Source of the DNA: Aliarcobacter cryaerophilus
Lineage (GTDB): Bacteria; Campylobacterota; Campylobacteria; Campylobacterales; Arcobacteraceae
Direction of reading: 5' to 3'
Length of the DNA: 64,000 nucleotides
Assembly (NCBI RefSeq): GCF_014352935.1
Contig: NZ_CP060694.1
Span: 372,001-436,000 of the forward strand
In this document: positions 44,862 through 50,445 of the stretch, in pieces
Layout: every line of letters starts with the position of its first letter
Position numbering within the stretch: position 1 is the stretch's first letter
Position numbers and translations under genes: made by a program
The notes under the pieces: generated by a model
Told to the model about the DNA's origin: nothing
Databases searched by the model: none
What the model saw: only the letters and a program-made list of their open reading frames with translations

Positions 44862-45474
44862 CTATTATCCTTTTCATATTTTCAAATATTAAATCTTTTT
44901 TATATATACTATTTTCAAAAAATTGGCTCAAAAACTCTCCATCTCCACCTGTAAATATTATATTTTTATTTTTACAAATCTCTTTTATAGGTAAAATGAT
45001 AGATTTTAATAAAGCAAAAAAAACAGCATCTTTTGTTTGAAGCGGTATTTTATCCAAATTAATATTTTTTTCAAAATCACTTTTTGATATTTCTAGCTTT
45101 TTTGAGATATTTTTATAAGCTTTGAAAAAACTATTTAATCCTAAAAATATAAAACCACCAATATGTTTTTTATCTTCAATAATATCTACAGTTATTGCAC
45201 TTCCTGCATCAATAATAACTGCATTTTCTTCAAAATAGCAAGCAACAGCTCTATCTACTCCTAAACCTATATAAGAAGTTTTGAAATCTATAAAATTAGC
45301 TAGATTTTTTGCATGAGGATTTTTTTTAAGAAGTTTTTTTGTAGCTTTTTCATTTACACTTATGTAAAAAATATCATCTTTAAACTTTGGGATTTTATCA
45401 TTTTTGTAGTAATTTTTTATATTTTTATCTATAAAAAATTTTGTACTTGTATTTCCAATATCACATAAAATCAA
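44839..45474 (-). CDS. coaX: Type III pantothenate kinase
   Basis: The start is TTG 45474, with AAAGGA just upstream. The 211-residue protein has the ASKHA phosphate motif LCDIGNTSTKFF, the substrate segment YIGLGVDRAVACYF and the second nucleotide motif AVIIDAGSAITVDII. CoaX performs the first step of coenzyme A synthesis and is not feedback inhibited. It is the first gene of the coaX-hisG-methyltransferase set. Confidence 0.93.
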   Translation of the reverse strand: MILCDIGNTSTKFFIDKNIKNYYKNDKIPKFKDDIFYISVNEKATKKLLKKNPHAKNLANFIDFKTSYIGLGVDRAVACYFEENAVIIDAGSAITVDIIEDKKHIGGFIFLGLNSFFKAYKNISKKLEISKSDFEKNINLDKIPLQTKDAVFFALLKSIILPIKEICKNKNIIFTGGDGEFLSQFFENSIYKKDLIFENMKRIIDANNSPS

Positions 45475-45488
45475 ATTTTTCCTTTGTT

Positions 45489-45701
45489 TTAAAATTCAAT
45501 ACTCAAAATATTTGCAAAATTTTTTAACTCTATTAATATCTCATCATTTGTCATATTTCCTATTTTACTACTAATTGGAATTGCAATAAAATCATTAAAA
45601 GGTAAATTGTCTTTAAATACAAGTACTGGTCTTTTTTTTGATTCATTTAAATTGCTAAAATAGAACTCACAAAGTACAATATCAAAAGTTTTTATTTCCA
45701 T
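45489..45701 (-). CDS. PemK/MazF-like toxin, probably truncated at the C-terminus
   Basis: This 70-residue protein begins KTFDIVLCEFYFSNLNESKKRPVLVF, the typical PemK/MazF RNase beginning, and continues FIAIPISSKIG. Family members usually have about 110-120 residues. This one stops after ANILSIEF, where others continue through the second half of the barrel. The stop is 15 nt from coaX. The start overlaps the antitoxin gene by 10 nt. It may be inactive or a minimal form. Confidence 0.6.
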   Translation of the reverse strand: MEIKTFDIVLCEFYFSNLNESKKRPVLVFKDNLPFNDFIAIPISSKIGNMTNDEILIELKNFANILSIEF

Positions 45702-45907
45702 ATATTATCTTCTTCTAAGTCTTGCCAATCTTCTATAAGGTTTGCAGAATGGTTTGAAAATAGTTTTGTATCTTCATTGTCATCTTTTGATACTGTTTTT
45801 TGTTTTTTCTCTTCTAAAATTTTTATTTTATTATTGTCAAGACTTTTTAGGAAAAACATTATATGGTTATAAATATCATCATTTATTTTTAGTTTAACTG
45901 TATGCAT
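45692..45907 (-). CDS. Antitoxin of the PemK-like module
   Basis: This 71-residue protein has a beta-strand/helix start (HTVKLKINDDIYNHIMFFLKSL) and an acidic C-terminal part (ANLIEDWQDLEEDNIWK). This layout is common for small Campylobacterota antitoxins, with an N-terminal operator-binding/dimer part and a toxin-wrapping tail. It overlaps the toxin gene by 10 nt. Its promoter (-10 TATAAT on the minus strand at 45936-45941) lies in a 55-bp repeat shared with the next antitoxin gene. Confidence 0.65.
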   Translation of the reverse strand: MHTVKLKINDDIYNHIMFFLKSLDNNKIKILEEKKQKTVSKDDNEDTKLFSNHSANLIEDWQDLEEDNIWK

Positions 45908-45912
45908 ATATT

Positions 45913-45967
45913 TTCCTTTATAAATTTTTTAAACGATTATATCAAATTGGGAAGCAAAAAGGCAAAA
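45913..45967 (-). repeat. 55-bp promoter-containing repeat, copy 1
   Basis: This segment matches 46315-46369 at 51 of 55 positions with no gaps. It contains the ribosome binding site, a TGATATAAT -10 element and upstream sequence of the PemK-module antitoxin gene, in the same orientation as copy 2. The two copies bracket the decayed YafQ locus. Confidence 0.75.
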
Positions 45968-45984
45968 AGTTTTTATTTACTTTT

Positions 45985-46125
45985 TTAGGTATTATATTTT
46001 TTAAATAAATCGCTATGAGAACCAACAGCTATGCAAGTAAAAACTAAAATATTATTTTCTTTTTTACATATTAAAAGTAAATCAGGTTTTACATGACACT
46101 CTCTAAACTCTTTTAAATTTCCATT
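45985..46125 (-). pseudogene. C-terminal remnant of a YafQ/RelE-type toxin
   Basis: Reading the minus strand in a frame different from the upstream antitoxin gives about 46 codons, NGNLKEFRECHVKPDLLLIC then a GSHSDLF motif before the stop at 45985-45987. FREChxKPDLLLIY and GSHSxLF are the conserved C-terminal motifs of YafQ-type mRNA interferases, including the catalytic-region His. The N-terminal half is absent. The frame has no start codon and overlaps the antitoxin's last codons, so I treat it as a deletion-derived pseudogene. Confidence 0.7.
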
Positions 46126-46310
46126 GCTTTTTTATAAGTTTCAAAATCTTTAAAAGTTTCAACTTTTCCATTTTTAACTTCTTCAATGGCTTCTAATAAC
46201 TCATTTGTTGGTTCTTTTTCAATTTTTAAATTAGCATTTGGTGAAAGTTTTATAATACTTTTAATAACATCTAAAAGTTTTTTATCTGCATTTTCTATAG
46301 TTATAAGCAT
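46113..46310 (-). CDS. Small antitoxin (orphaned by loss of its YafQ-like toxin)
   Basis: This 65-residue protein begins MLITIENADKKLLDVIKSII and ends VETFKDFETYKKAMEI, the size and pattern of RelB/DinJ-like antitoxins. It is preceded by a good ribosome binding site (AAAGGA) and a -10 element (46338-46343, minus strand). A toxin remnant overlaps its end in another frame. The last residues may derive from fusion at the deletion point. It may still bind its own operator. Confidence 0.6.
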   Translation of the reverse strand: MLITIENADKKLLDVIKSIIKLSPNANLKIEKEPTNELLEAIEEVKNGKVETFKDFETYKKAMEI

Positions 46311-46314
46311 TTTA

Positions 46315-46369
46315 TTCCTTTATAAATTTTTTAAATGATTATATCAAATTAGGAAGTAAAAAAGCAAAA
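46315..46369 (-). repeat. 55-bp promoter-containing repeat, copy 2
   Basis: This is the second copy of the repeat described at 45913-45967. It supplies the promoter and ribosome binding site of the orphan antitoxin gene. Recombination between the copies would delete the whole antitoxin plus YafQ remnant. Confidence 0.75.
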
Positions 46370-46391
46370 TTTTTATAAATAATAAATTGAT

Positions 46392-46493
46392 AAAAGTAGC
46401 AGTAATAGGGGAGTGATGAATTCCCCCATGTTTTCCAATTAATAAAGTCTGGTTGCAAAAACCATCAATATTAAAAGTATTACTGCTATTTTT
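46392..46493. repeat. Long-range inverted repeat enclosing most of the small peptide ORF
   Basis: AAAAGTAGCAGTAATA (46392-46407) pairs with TATTACTGCTATTTTT (46478-46493), 16 positions with one G-T pair. On the minus strand it joins codons 3-8 of the peptide ORF to its 3' UTR. On the + strand it would be a stem followed by T residues, which could end an antisense RNA. Confidence 0.6.
46408..46426 (-). other. 3'-UTR hairpin with loop complementary to the sRNA loop
   Basis: On the minus strand GGGGA and TCCCC pair around the loop ATTCATCAC. The loop bases TCATCAC are complementary to GTGATGA in the loop of the sRNA hairpin at 46608-46629; including adjacent stem bases the complementarity is 11 nt (46409-46419 with 46615-46625). 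Confidence 0.55.
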
Positions 46494-46501
46494 TGATACA
46501 T
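46439..46501 (-). CDS. 20-residue hydrophobic peptide, candidate type I toxin
   Basis: The ORF encodes MYQKIAVILLILMVFATRLY: a short polar start, a 12-residue hydrophobic stretch and a TRLY end, the size and character of Ibs/TisB-class membrane toxins. AAAAGG (46508-46513) lies 6 nt before the ATG. The start region is complementary to the 5' end of the adjacent sRNA, and the coding start also pairs with the 3' UTR. No clear promoter of its own is visible; it could be expressed by readthrough of the sRNA terminator. No homology is claimed. Confidence 0.5.
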   Translation of the reverse strand: MYQKIAVILLILMVFATRLY

Positions 46502-46561
46502 TAAAAACCTTTTAATGAATTACCCACCCGAGAGTTAAACCCTTGCCAAAATCCACCCAGC

Positions 46562-46592
46562 AAAAAAAAAGGTAAAGCTAAAAAGCTCTACC
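46562..46592 (-). terminator. Rho-independent terminator of the sRNA
   Basis: On the minus strand GGTAGAGCT pairs with AGCTTTACC (one G-U) around TTTT, followed by nine T residues. It is one of the clearest terminators in the window. Confidence 0.85.
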
Positions 46593-46650
46593 TTCTTCTA
46601 ATCCATCTATTGGGTCATCACTCCCAATAAGGTTACTATGCATCAAAAAC
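46562..46650 (-). ncRNA. Candidate antitoxin sRNA, about 89 nt
   Basis: A consensus promoter on the minus strand predicts a start near 46650, and a strong terminator ends the RNA near 46562. A hairpin (TATTGGG/CCCAATA, 46608-46629) displays the loop AGTGATGA. The 5' end has TTTTTGATGCAT, complementary to the first 12 bases of the peptide ORF with one G-U pair, and AACCTT, complementary to its AAGGTT ribosome binding site. The loop matches a loop in the peptide mRNA 3' UTR. A 21-codon ORF inside it is probably fortuitous. Confidence 0.65.
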
Positions 46651-46656
46651 GTAAAT

Positions 46657-46685
46657 ATTATATCAAACTACAAAATTAAAGTCAA
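46657..46685 (-). promoter_or_regulatory. Consensus sigma-70 promoter of the sRNA
   Basis: On the minus strand TTGACT (46680-46685) and TATAAT (46657-46662) are separated by exactly 17 bp. A clear -35 box is rare elsewhere in this window, so this is an unusually strong promoter. It lies just downstream of the porin gene terminator. Confidence 0.8.
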
Positions 46686-46700
46686 TAAAAATGGCAAAAA

Positions 46701-46728
46701 AAAAGGTTGAGCAAAAGCCCAACCTTTT
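46701..46728 (-). terminator. Terminator of the porin gene
   Basis: AAAAGGTTGAGC (46701-46712) pairs with GCCCAACCTTTT (46717-46728) with one mismatch around an AAAA loop. On the minus strand it is followed by a run of T residues. Confidence 0.85.
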
Positions 46729-46756
46729 AAAGAAAAGTTGTTTTCTAAATCTCTAA

Positions 46757-46810
46757 GAGCTGGGATTAAAATCCCAGTTCCAAAAAGAGGTGGGACTGAA
46801 GCCCCACTTC
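46757..46810 (-). other. Two tandem hairpins in the porin mRNA 3' UTR
   Basis: GAGCTGGGAT/ATCCCAGTTC (46757-46766 with 46771-46780) and GAGGTGGGAC/GCCCCACTTC (46787-46796 with 46801-46810, one mismatch) form two GC-rich stems between the porin stop codon and its terminator. They probably protect the abundant mRNA from 3' exonucleases. Confidence 0.6.
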
Positions 46811-46820
46811 CTAAGAGAAA

Positions 46821-48137
46821 TTAGAATGTATAAGCAACTTGTAATCTTCCCATGTCTTGATCAACATTTTTTATACCTGTTGATTTAACTTTTTCTTCAT
46901 AGTTACCATATCTTAGGTAAGTAGAAAGATTTTTAGACATTTTATATGTTAATTGTCCATAAACTTCTTCAACTTTTCTATCAGATAAACCTACAAATTT
47001 AGCACCTGCAGATTGAGTATCAGATGATAAGTTACCATAGTGAGCAGTGAAGTTTAAGTTATCTAAGATATCAACTCCTAAAGCTCCTTGGAAATAATCA
47101 GCATCAGCATATCCATTTGAAGTAATATTCCATCCAAGAGATGTATTTTTTGCATCTTGATCAAGTGCAGTTAAACCACCCTCTTTATCAGTTTTTGTAT
47201 ATGCAAGTCTAGCGTTAACAATAGAGAATTTACCATCAACAGCAAGTCTTAACATACCATTGTCTGAACCTTGGTTAGTTGAAGCTAGAGCAACACCATT
47301 TAAATGGTTATTTCTTGCAACACCATTTAAACCTACAACATCATCAGTTAAATTTAAAGCTACATATCTAGCTTCTAATCCTAATTTTGCATTTTCTGCA
47401 ATATCAATTTTTCCAGTTGCAGCAAAAGTATAAGAGTTAAATGTATTTTGTAAACCTGCATACCAAGCTTCAAGTTTAACAAAATCTAAATCACCTTGAA
47501 CAGTAGCAACATACATATCTCTACCTGCATCAAGAGTTAATCCTGCTCCTGTAAGACCTCTAGAAGCATTAACATCTGTTAGTTGATCAACATTTGTATT
47601 ATTGAAGTAACCAGCACCAGCAGTAATTGGTCCAAATGTTGAAAGAGCTAGGATACCTGTACCATTTTGCTCATTTCCATTTATATCAACTGCAACTGTA
47701 TATGGAGTAGTTAAACCTTGTTTACCAACATTTACAATAGTATTTGGAATAGCTGTAAATCCAAAGTAAGCATTTGATAATGTTACACCTGGGTTTACAT
47801 CACCATTACCAGCACTAAGGTTACCATTCTTTTTAGCACCAGTTGTAGCCCATCCAGAATCATCTCCACCTACGATAAATCTTGAGTTAAATTTAACATA
47901 GTCATTTACTTTTGAAGATAGGTTTAATCCAACTTTATATCTATTTCTATCAGTTGTGTTTCCTACTTTATTTCCCGCAGCATCAAGTCTATTATCTCCT
48001 GCATTGTCATATCTGTAAACAACTGATCCAGATACATCTACATTTTTAATAGCTTCTTCTAATGGTTGAGCATTAGCAGTACTAAAACCAGCAACTGCAA
48101 CAGCTGCTACTAAACTAATTTTTGAGATTTTTCTCAT
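46821..48137 (-). CDS. Major outer membrane porin (Campylobacter MOMP type)
   Basis: This 438-residue protein has a signal peptide (residues 1-23, ending TANA) followed by QPLEEAIKNVDVSGSVVYRYD, very like the start of Campylobacter MOMP/PorA. It is rich in Gly, Asn and aromatic beta-strand patterns and ends in Phe (LQVAYTF), as outer membrane barrels do. It would form the main general diffusion pore. The AGGAG site, the terminator and the 3' hairpins suggest high expression. The minus-strand leader has a CGCCAAGG/CGCAAGG direct repeat near 48194-48213. Confidence 0.88.
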   Translation of the reverse strand: MRKISKISLVAAVAVAGFSTANAQPLEEAIKNVDVSGSVVYRYDNAGDNRLDAAGNKVGNTTDRNRYKVGLNLSSKVNDYVKFNSRFIVGGDDSGWATTGAKKNGNLSAGNGDVNPGVTLSNAYFGFTAIPNTIVNVGKQGLTTPYTVAVDINGNEQNGTGILALSTFGPITAGAGYFNNTNVDQLTDVNASRGLTGAGLTLDAGRDMYVATVQGDLDFVKLEAWYAGLQNTFNSYTFAATGKIDIAENAKLGLEARYVALNLTDDVVGLNGVARNNHLNGVALASTNQGSDNGMLRLAVDGKFSIVNARLAYTKTDKEGGLTALDQDAKNTSLGWNITSNGYADADYFQGALGVDILDNLNFTAHYGNLSSDTQSAGAKFVGLSDRKVEEVYGQLTYKMSKNLSTYLRYGNYEEKVKSTGIKNVDQDMGRLQVAYTF

Positions 48138-48213
48138 GTTTTTTTCTCCTAAAATTTCGAAATTAAAGTCGATTTACAAGAATAATTTTTATTCCTTGCG
48201 AACCTTGGCGAAC

Positions 48214-48221
48214 ATTTTATA
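48214..48221 (-). promoter_or_regulatory. Probable -10 region of the porin gene
   Basis: TATAAAAT on the minus strand lies about 77 nt upstream of the porin ATG, implying a leader of roughly 70 nt. The -35 region is A/T-rich without a good hexamer. Confidence 0.4.
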
Positions 48222-48274
48222 TGAGTTAAAATTAAACTTTTCTTAAAATCGTTAATTTTTTGTTAATTTAATTT

Positions 48275-48302
48275 AAAAATAAGCATCTTGCTTCTTATTT
48301 TT
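48275..48302. other. Terminator-like hairpin between divergent porin and aroK promoters
   Basis: AAAAATAAG (48275-48283) pairs with CTTATTTTT (48294-48302), with an inner AAGC/GCTT alternative. Both strands have T-rich tails. Its position upstream of two divergent genes is odd; it could insulate aroK from antisense transcription or end a short unannotated RNA. Confidence 0.4.
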
Positions 48303-48339
48303 AGAATTTTTTACAAATATTTTGATACAATCCTTTCTT

Positions 48340-48852
48340 ATGAAAAAGAATAATATTATACTAATTGGTTTTATGGGTGTTGGAAAAGGAACTGTTGCTA
48401 GAGCTATGGTTAAAGAGTCTTCAATGTACGCAATTGATACAGATGATTTAATAGAGAGTATGGAAAATAGAGCTATAAAAAAGATTTTTGCCGTTGATGG
48501 TGAAGCTTATTTTAGAAATTTAGAAAAAAAGACAGCTCTTTGGCTTGAAGAAAGTGTAGAAAACACAATTATTTCAACTGGTGGTGGATTTTATAGACAA
48601 GAGAATCTTAAAAATATAGGAACTGTAATATATCTTAAGTCATCATTTGATGGAATTTTAAAAAGAATAAAAAAAGCACCAAATGCAAAAAATAAGTTAA
48701 AAAAGCGACCACTTTTACAAAATAAAAAAGAGGCTATGAAACTTTATGATACAAGAGTTAAAGAGTATGAAAGAGTTGCAGATATTATTGTTGATGTTGA
48801 AAATAGAGATTTGAAACTTATAGTAAAAGAGATTTTAGGACAGATAAAATGA
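48340..48852 (+). CDS. aroK: Shikimate kinase
   Basis: I choose ATG 48340, which gives KKNNIILIGFMGVGKGTVAR where the family normally begins; upstream codons lie in the promoter. The 170-residue enzyme has the shikimate-binding IDTDDLIE, YFRNLEKK and STGGGFY motifs. The P-loop reads GVGKGT: Gly replaces the usual Ser/Thr after Lys, with Thr one position later. A -10 element (TACAAT, 48326-48331) lies 8 nt before the ATG and no ribosome binding site is seen. It overlaps hisD by 4 nt. Confidence 0.92.
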   Translation: MKKNNIILIGFMGVGKGTVARAMVKESSMYAIDTDDLIESMENRAIKKIFAVDGEAYFRNLEKKTALWLEESVENTIISTGGGFYRQENLKNIGTVIYLKSSFDGILKRIKKAPNAKNKLKKRPLLQNKKEAMKLYDTRVKEYERVADIIVDVENRDLKLIVKEILGQIK

Positions 48853-50150
48853 AGATAATATATACAAAAGATAAAGAGTTTAAAACAGAGTTTGAAAATA
48901 TTTTAAAAAGAGCAAAAAGTGATATAAAAGGTGTTTCAAAAATAGTTGAAAATATTATTGATGAGATTGTTGAAGATGGAAATGAGGCTTTAAAAAGACA
49001 TATTGAAAAATTTGACAAATGGATTGTAAAAAACGATGATGATCTTTTAATATCTCAAAAAGATATGAAAAAAGCTTATGAAACTCTTGATGAGAGTTTA
49101 AAAAAATCACTTCATACTGCATATGAAAGAATAAAAATTTACCACGAAAAACAGCTTCCAAAATCTTGGATTGATTTTGAGGAAAATGGGACAATTTTGG
49201 GACAAAAAGTAACTGCCGTGGATAGAGCTGGGCTTTATATACCAGGTGGAAAAGCTGCATATCCAAGTAGTTTATTAATGAATGCAATTCCAGCAAAAGT
49301 TGCGGGAGTTAAAGAGATAGTTGTTTGTACACCAACTCCAAATAATGAGGTAAATGAGCTACTTCTTGCAGCTTGTCACCTTTGTGGTGTTTCAAAAGTT
49401 TATAAAGTTGGAGGAGCAAGTGCAATTGCTGCTATGGCATATGGAACAAAAACAATTCCTAAGGTAGATGTGATAACGGGACCTGGAAATATCTTTGTAG
49501 CAACTGCTAAAAAAATGGTTTTTGGTGAAGTAAATATTGATATGATTGCGGGACCTAGTGAAATAGGGATTTTAGCAGATGAGAGTGCAAAGGCAAATTA
49601 TATAGCAATAGATTTACTCTCTCAAGCAGAGCATGATGAGATGGCTAGTTCGATTTTGATAACTACTTGTGAAGATTTAGCAAAAAATACAAGCAAAGAG
49701 GTAGATAATTTTTTAGAAAATTTAAGCAGATATGAGATTGCTAAAAAATCAATAGATGAGAGGGGTGTTATAATTGTCGCTTCAAATATGGAAGAGGCAA
49801 TTGAGCTTATGAATGAAATAGCACCTGAGCACCTTGAAGTTATGACAAAAAATCCATTTGAGTTACTTCCTTTTATAAAACATGCAGGGGCTATATTTTT
49901 AGGTGAGAATACTCCTGAGCCAATAGGTGATTATATAGCAGGACCAAATCATACTTTACCAACAGGTGGAACTGCTAAATTTTATAGTCCTTTAAATGTA
50001 GAGAATTTCCTTAAAAAAAGCTCAATAATTAGTTTTTCAAAAAAAGCTATAAATGATTTAGGAGAGTCTTGTGCACTTCTAGCAGATACTGAAGGATTAA
50101 CAGCACATGCAAAAAGCGTAAGAGTGCGATTGGAAAATAAAGGTGAGTAA
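48849..50150 (+). CDS. hisD: Histidinol dehydrogenase
   Basis: This 433-residue enzyme has the signature [17 protein letters not shown]-like segment (here [20 protein letters not shown]), [18 protein letters not shown] and the zinc/substrate region IAPEHLEVM. It oxidises histidinol to histidine in two NAD-dependent steps. It overlaps aroK by 4 nt and the next gene by 8 nt, so it is part of the aroK-led operon. Confidence 0.97.
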   Translation: MKIIYTKDKEFKTEFENILKRAKSDIKGVSKIVENIIDEIVEDGNEALKRHIEKFDKWIVKNDDDLLISQKDMKKAYETLDESLKKSLHTAYERIKIYHEKQLPKSWIDFEENGTILGQKVTAVDRAGLYIPGGKAAYPSSLLMNAIPAKVAGVKEIVVCTPTPNNEVNELLLAACHLCGVSKVYKVGGASAIAAMAYGTKTIPKVDVITGPGNIFVATAKKMVFGEVNIDMIAGPSEIGILADESAKANYIAIDLLSQAEHDEMASSILITTCEDLAKNTSKEVDNFLENLSRYEIAKKSIDERGVIIVASNMEEAIELMNEIAPEHLEVMTKNPFELLPFIKHAGAIFLGENTPEPIGDYIAGPNHTLPTGGTAKFYSPLNVENFLKKSSIISFSKKAINDLGESCALLADTEGLTAHAKSVRVRLENKGE

Positions 50151-50445
50151 ATATAAAGATTGGTTTACAGAAGATGACGATGATATATTTTTTGGAAGTC
50201 CAAAGTCAAAGTTTTTTGATATTTTAGAGCAGACTCATAGAGATTTAGTTGAAGATGAGATTGATAAAGTTATTGAAAAATTAGCAATTTTGGAGCTTAT
50301 TATAAGTCAAGATAAAGATGAGGATTTTGATATAAACTCATATTTAGAAGAGTTTAAAGAGAAAAATCAAGAAGATGTAAACTCTATGAAAAAAGGGCTT
50401 TATATGGAATTTTCTGGAGAGATTATTAGTAGGTTGGATAGTTAA
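50143..50445 (+). CDS. DUF2018 family protein (HP0242-like)
   Basis: This 100-residue acidic helical protein starts at GTG 50143. The segment FFGSPKSKFFDILEQTHRDL followed by DKVIEKLAILELII resembles Helicobacter pylori HP0242, a small intertwined, knotted homodimer of unknown function (DUF2018). The family is restricted to Campylobacterota. It sits between hisD, which it overlaps by 8 nt, and the prenyl synthase, which starts at the next base after its stop. Confidence 0.65.
   Translation: MSKYKDWFTEDDDDIFFGSPKSKFFDILEQTHRDLVEDEIDKVIEKLAILELIISQDKDEDFDINSYLEEFKEKNQEDVNSMKKGLYMEFSGEIISRLDS

Noticed and set aside
46578-46643. 21-codon ORF (MHSNLIGSDD...) inside the sRNA
   Set aside because: It has no proper ribosome binding site, overlaps the sRNA hairpin and terminator stem, and its composition shows no domain or signal. 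RNA structure and complementarity explain the sequence better.
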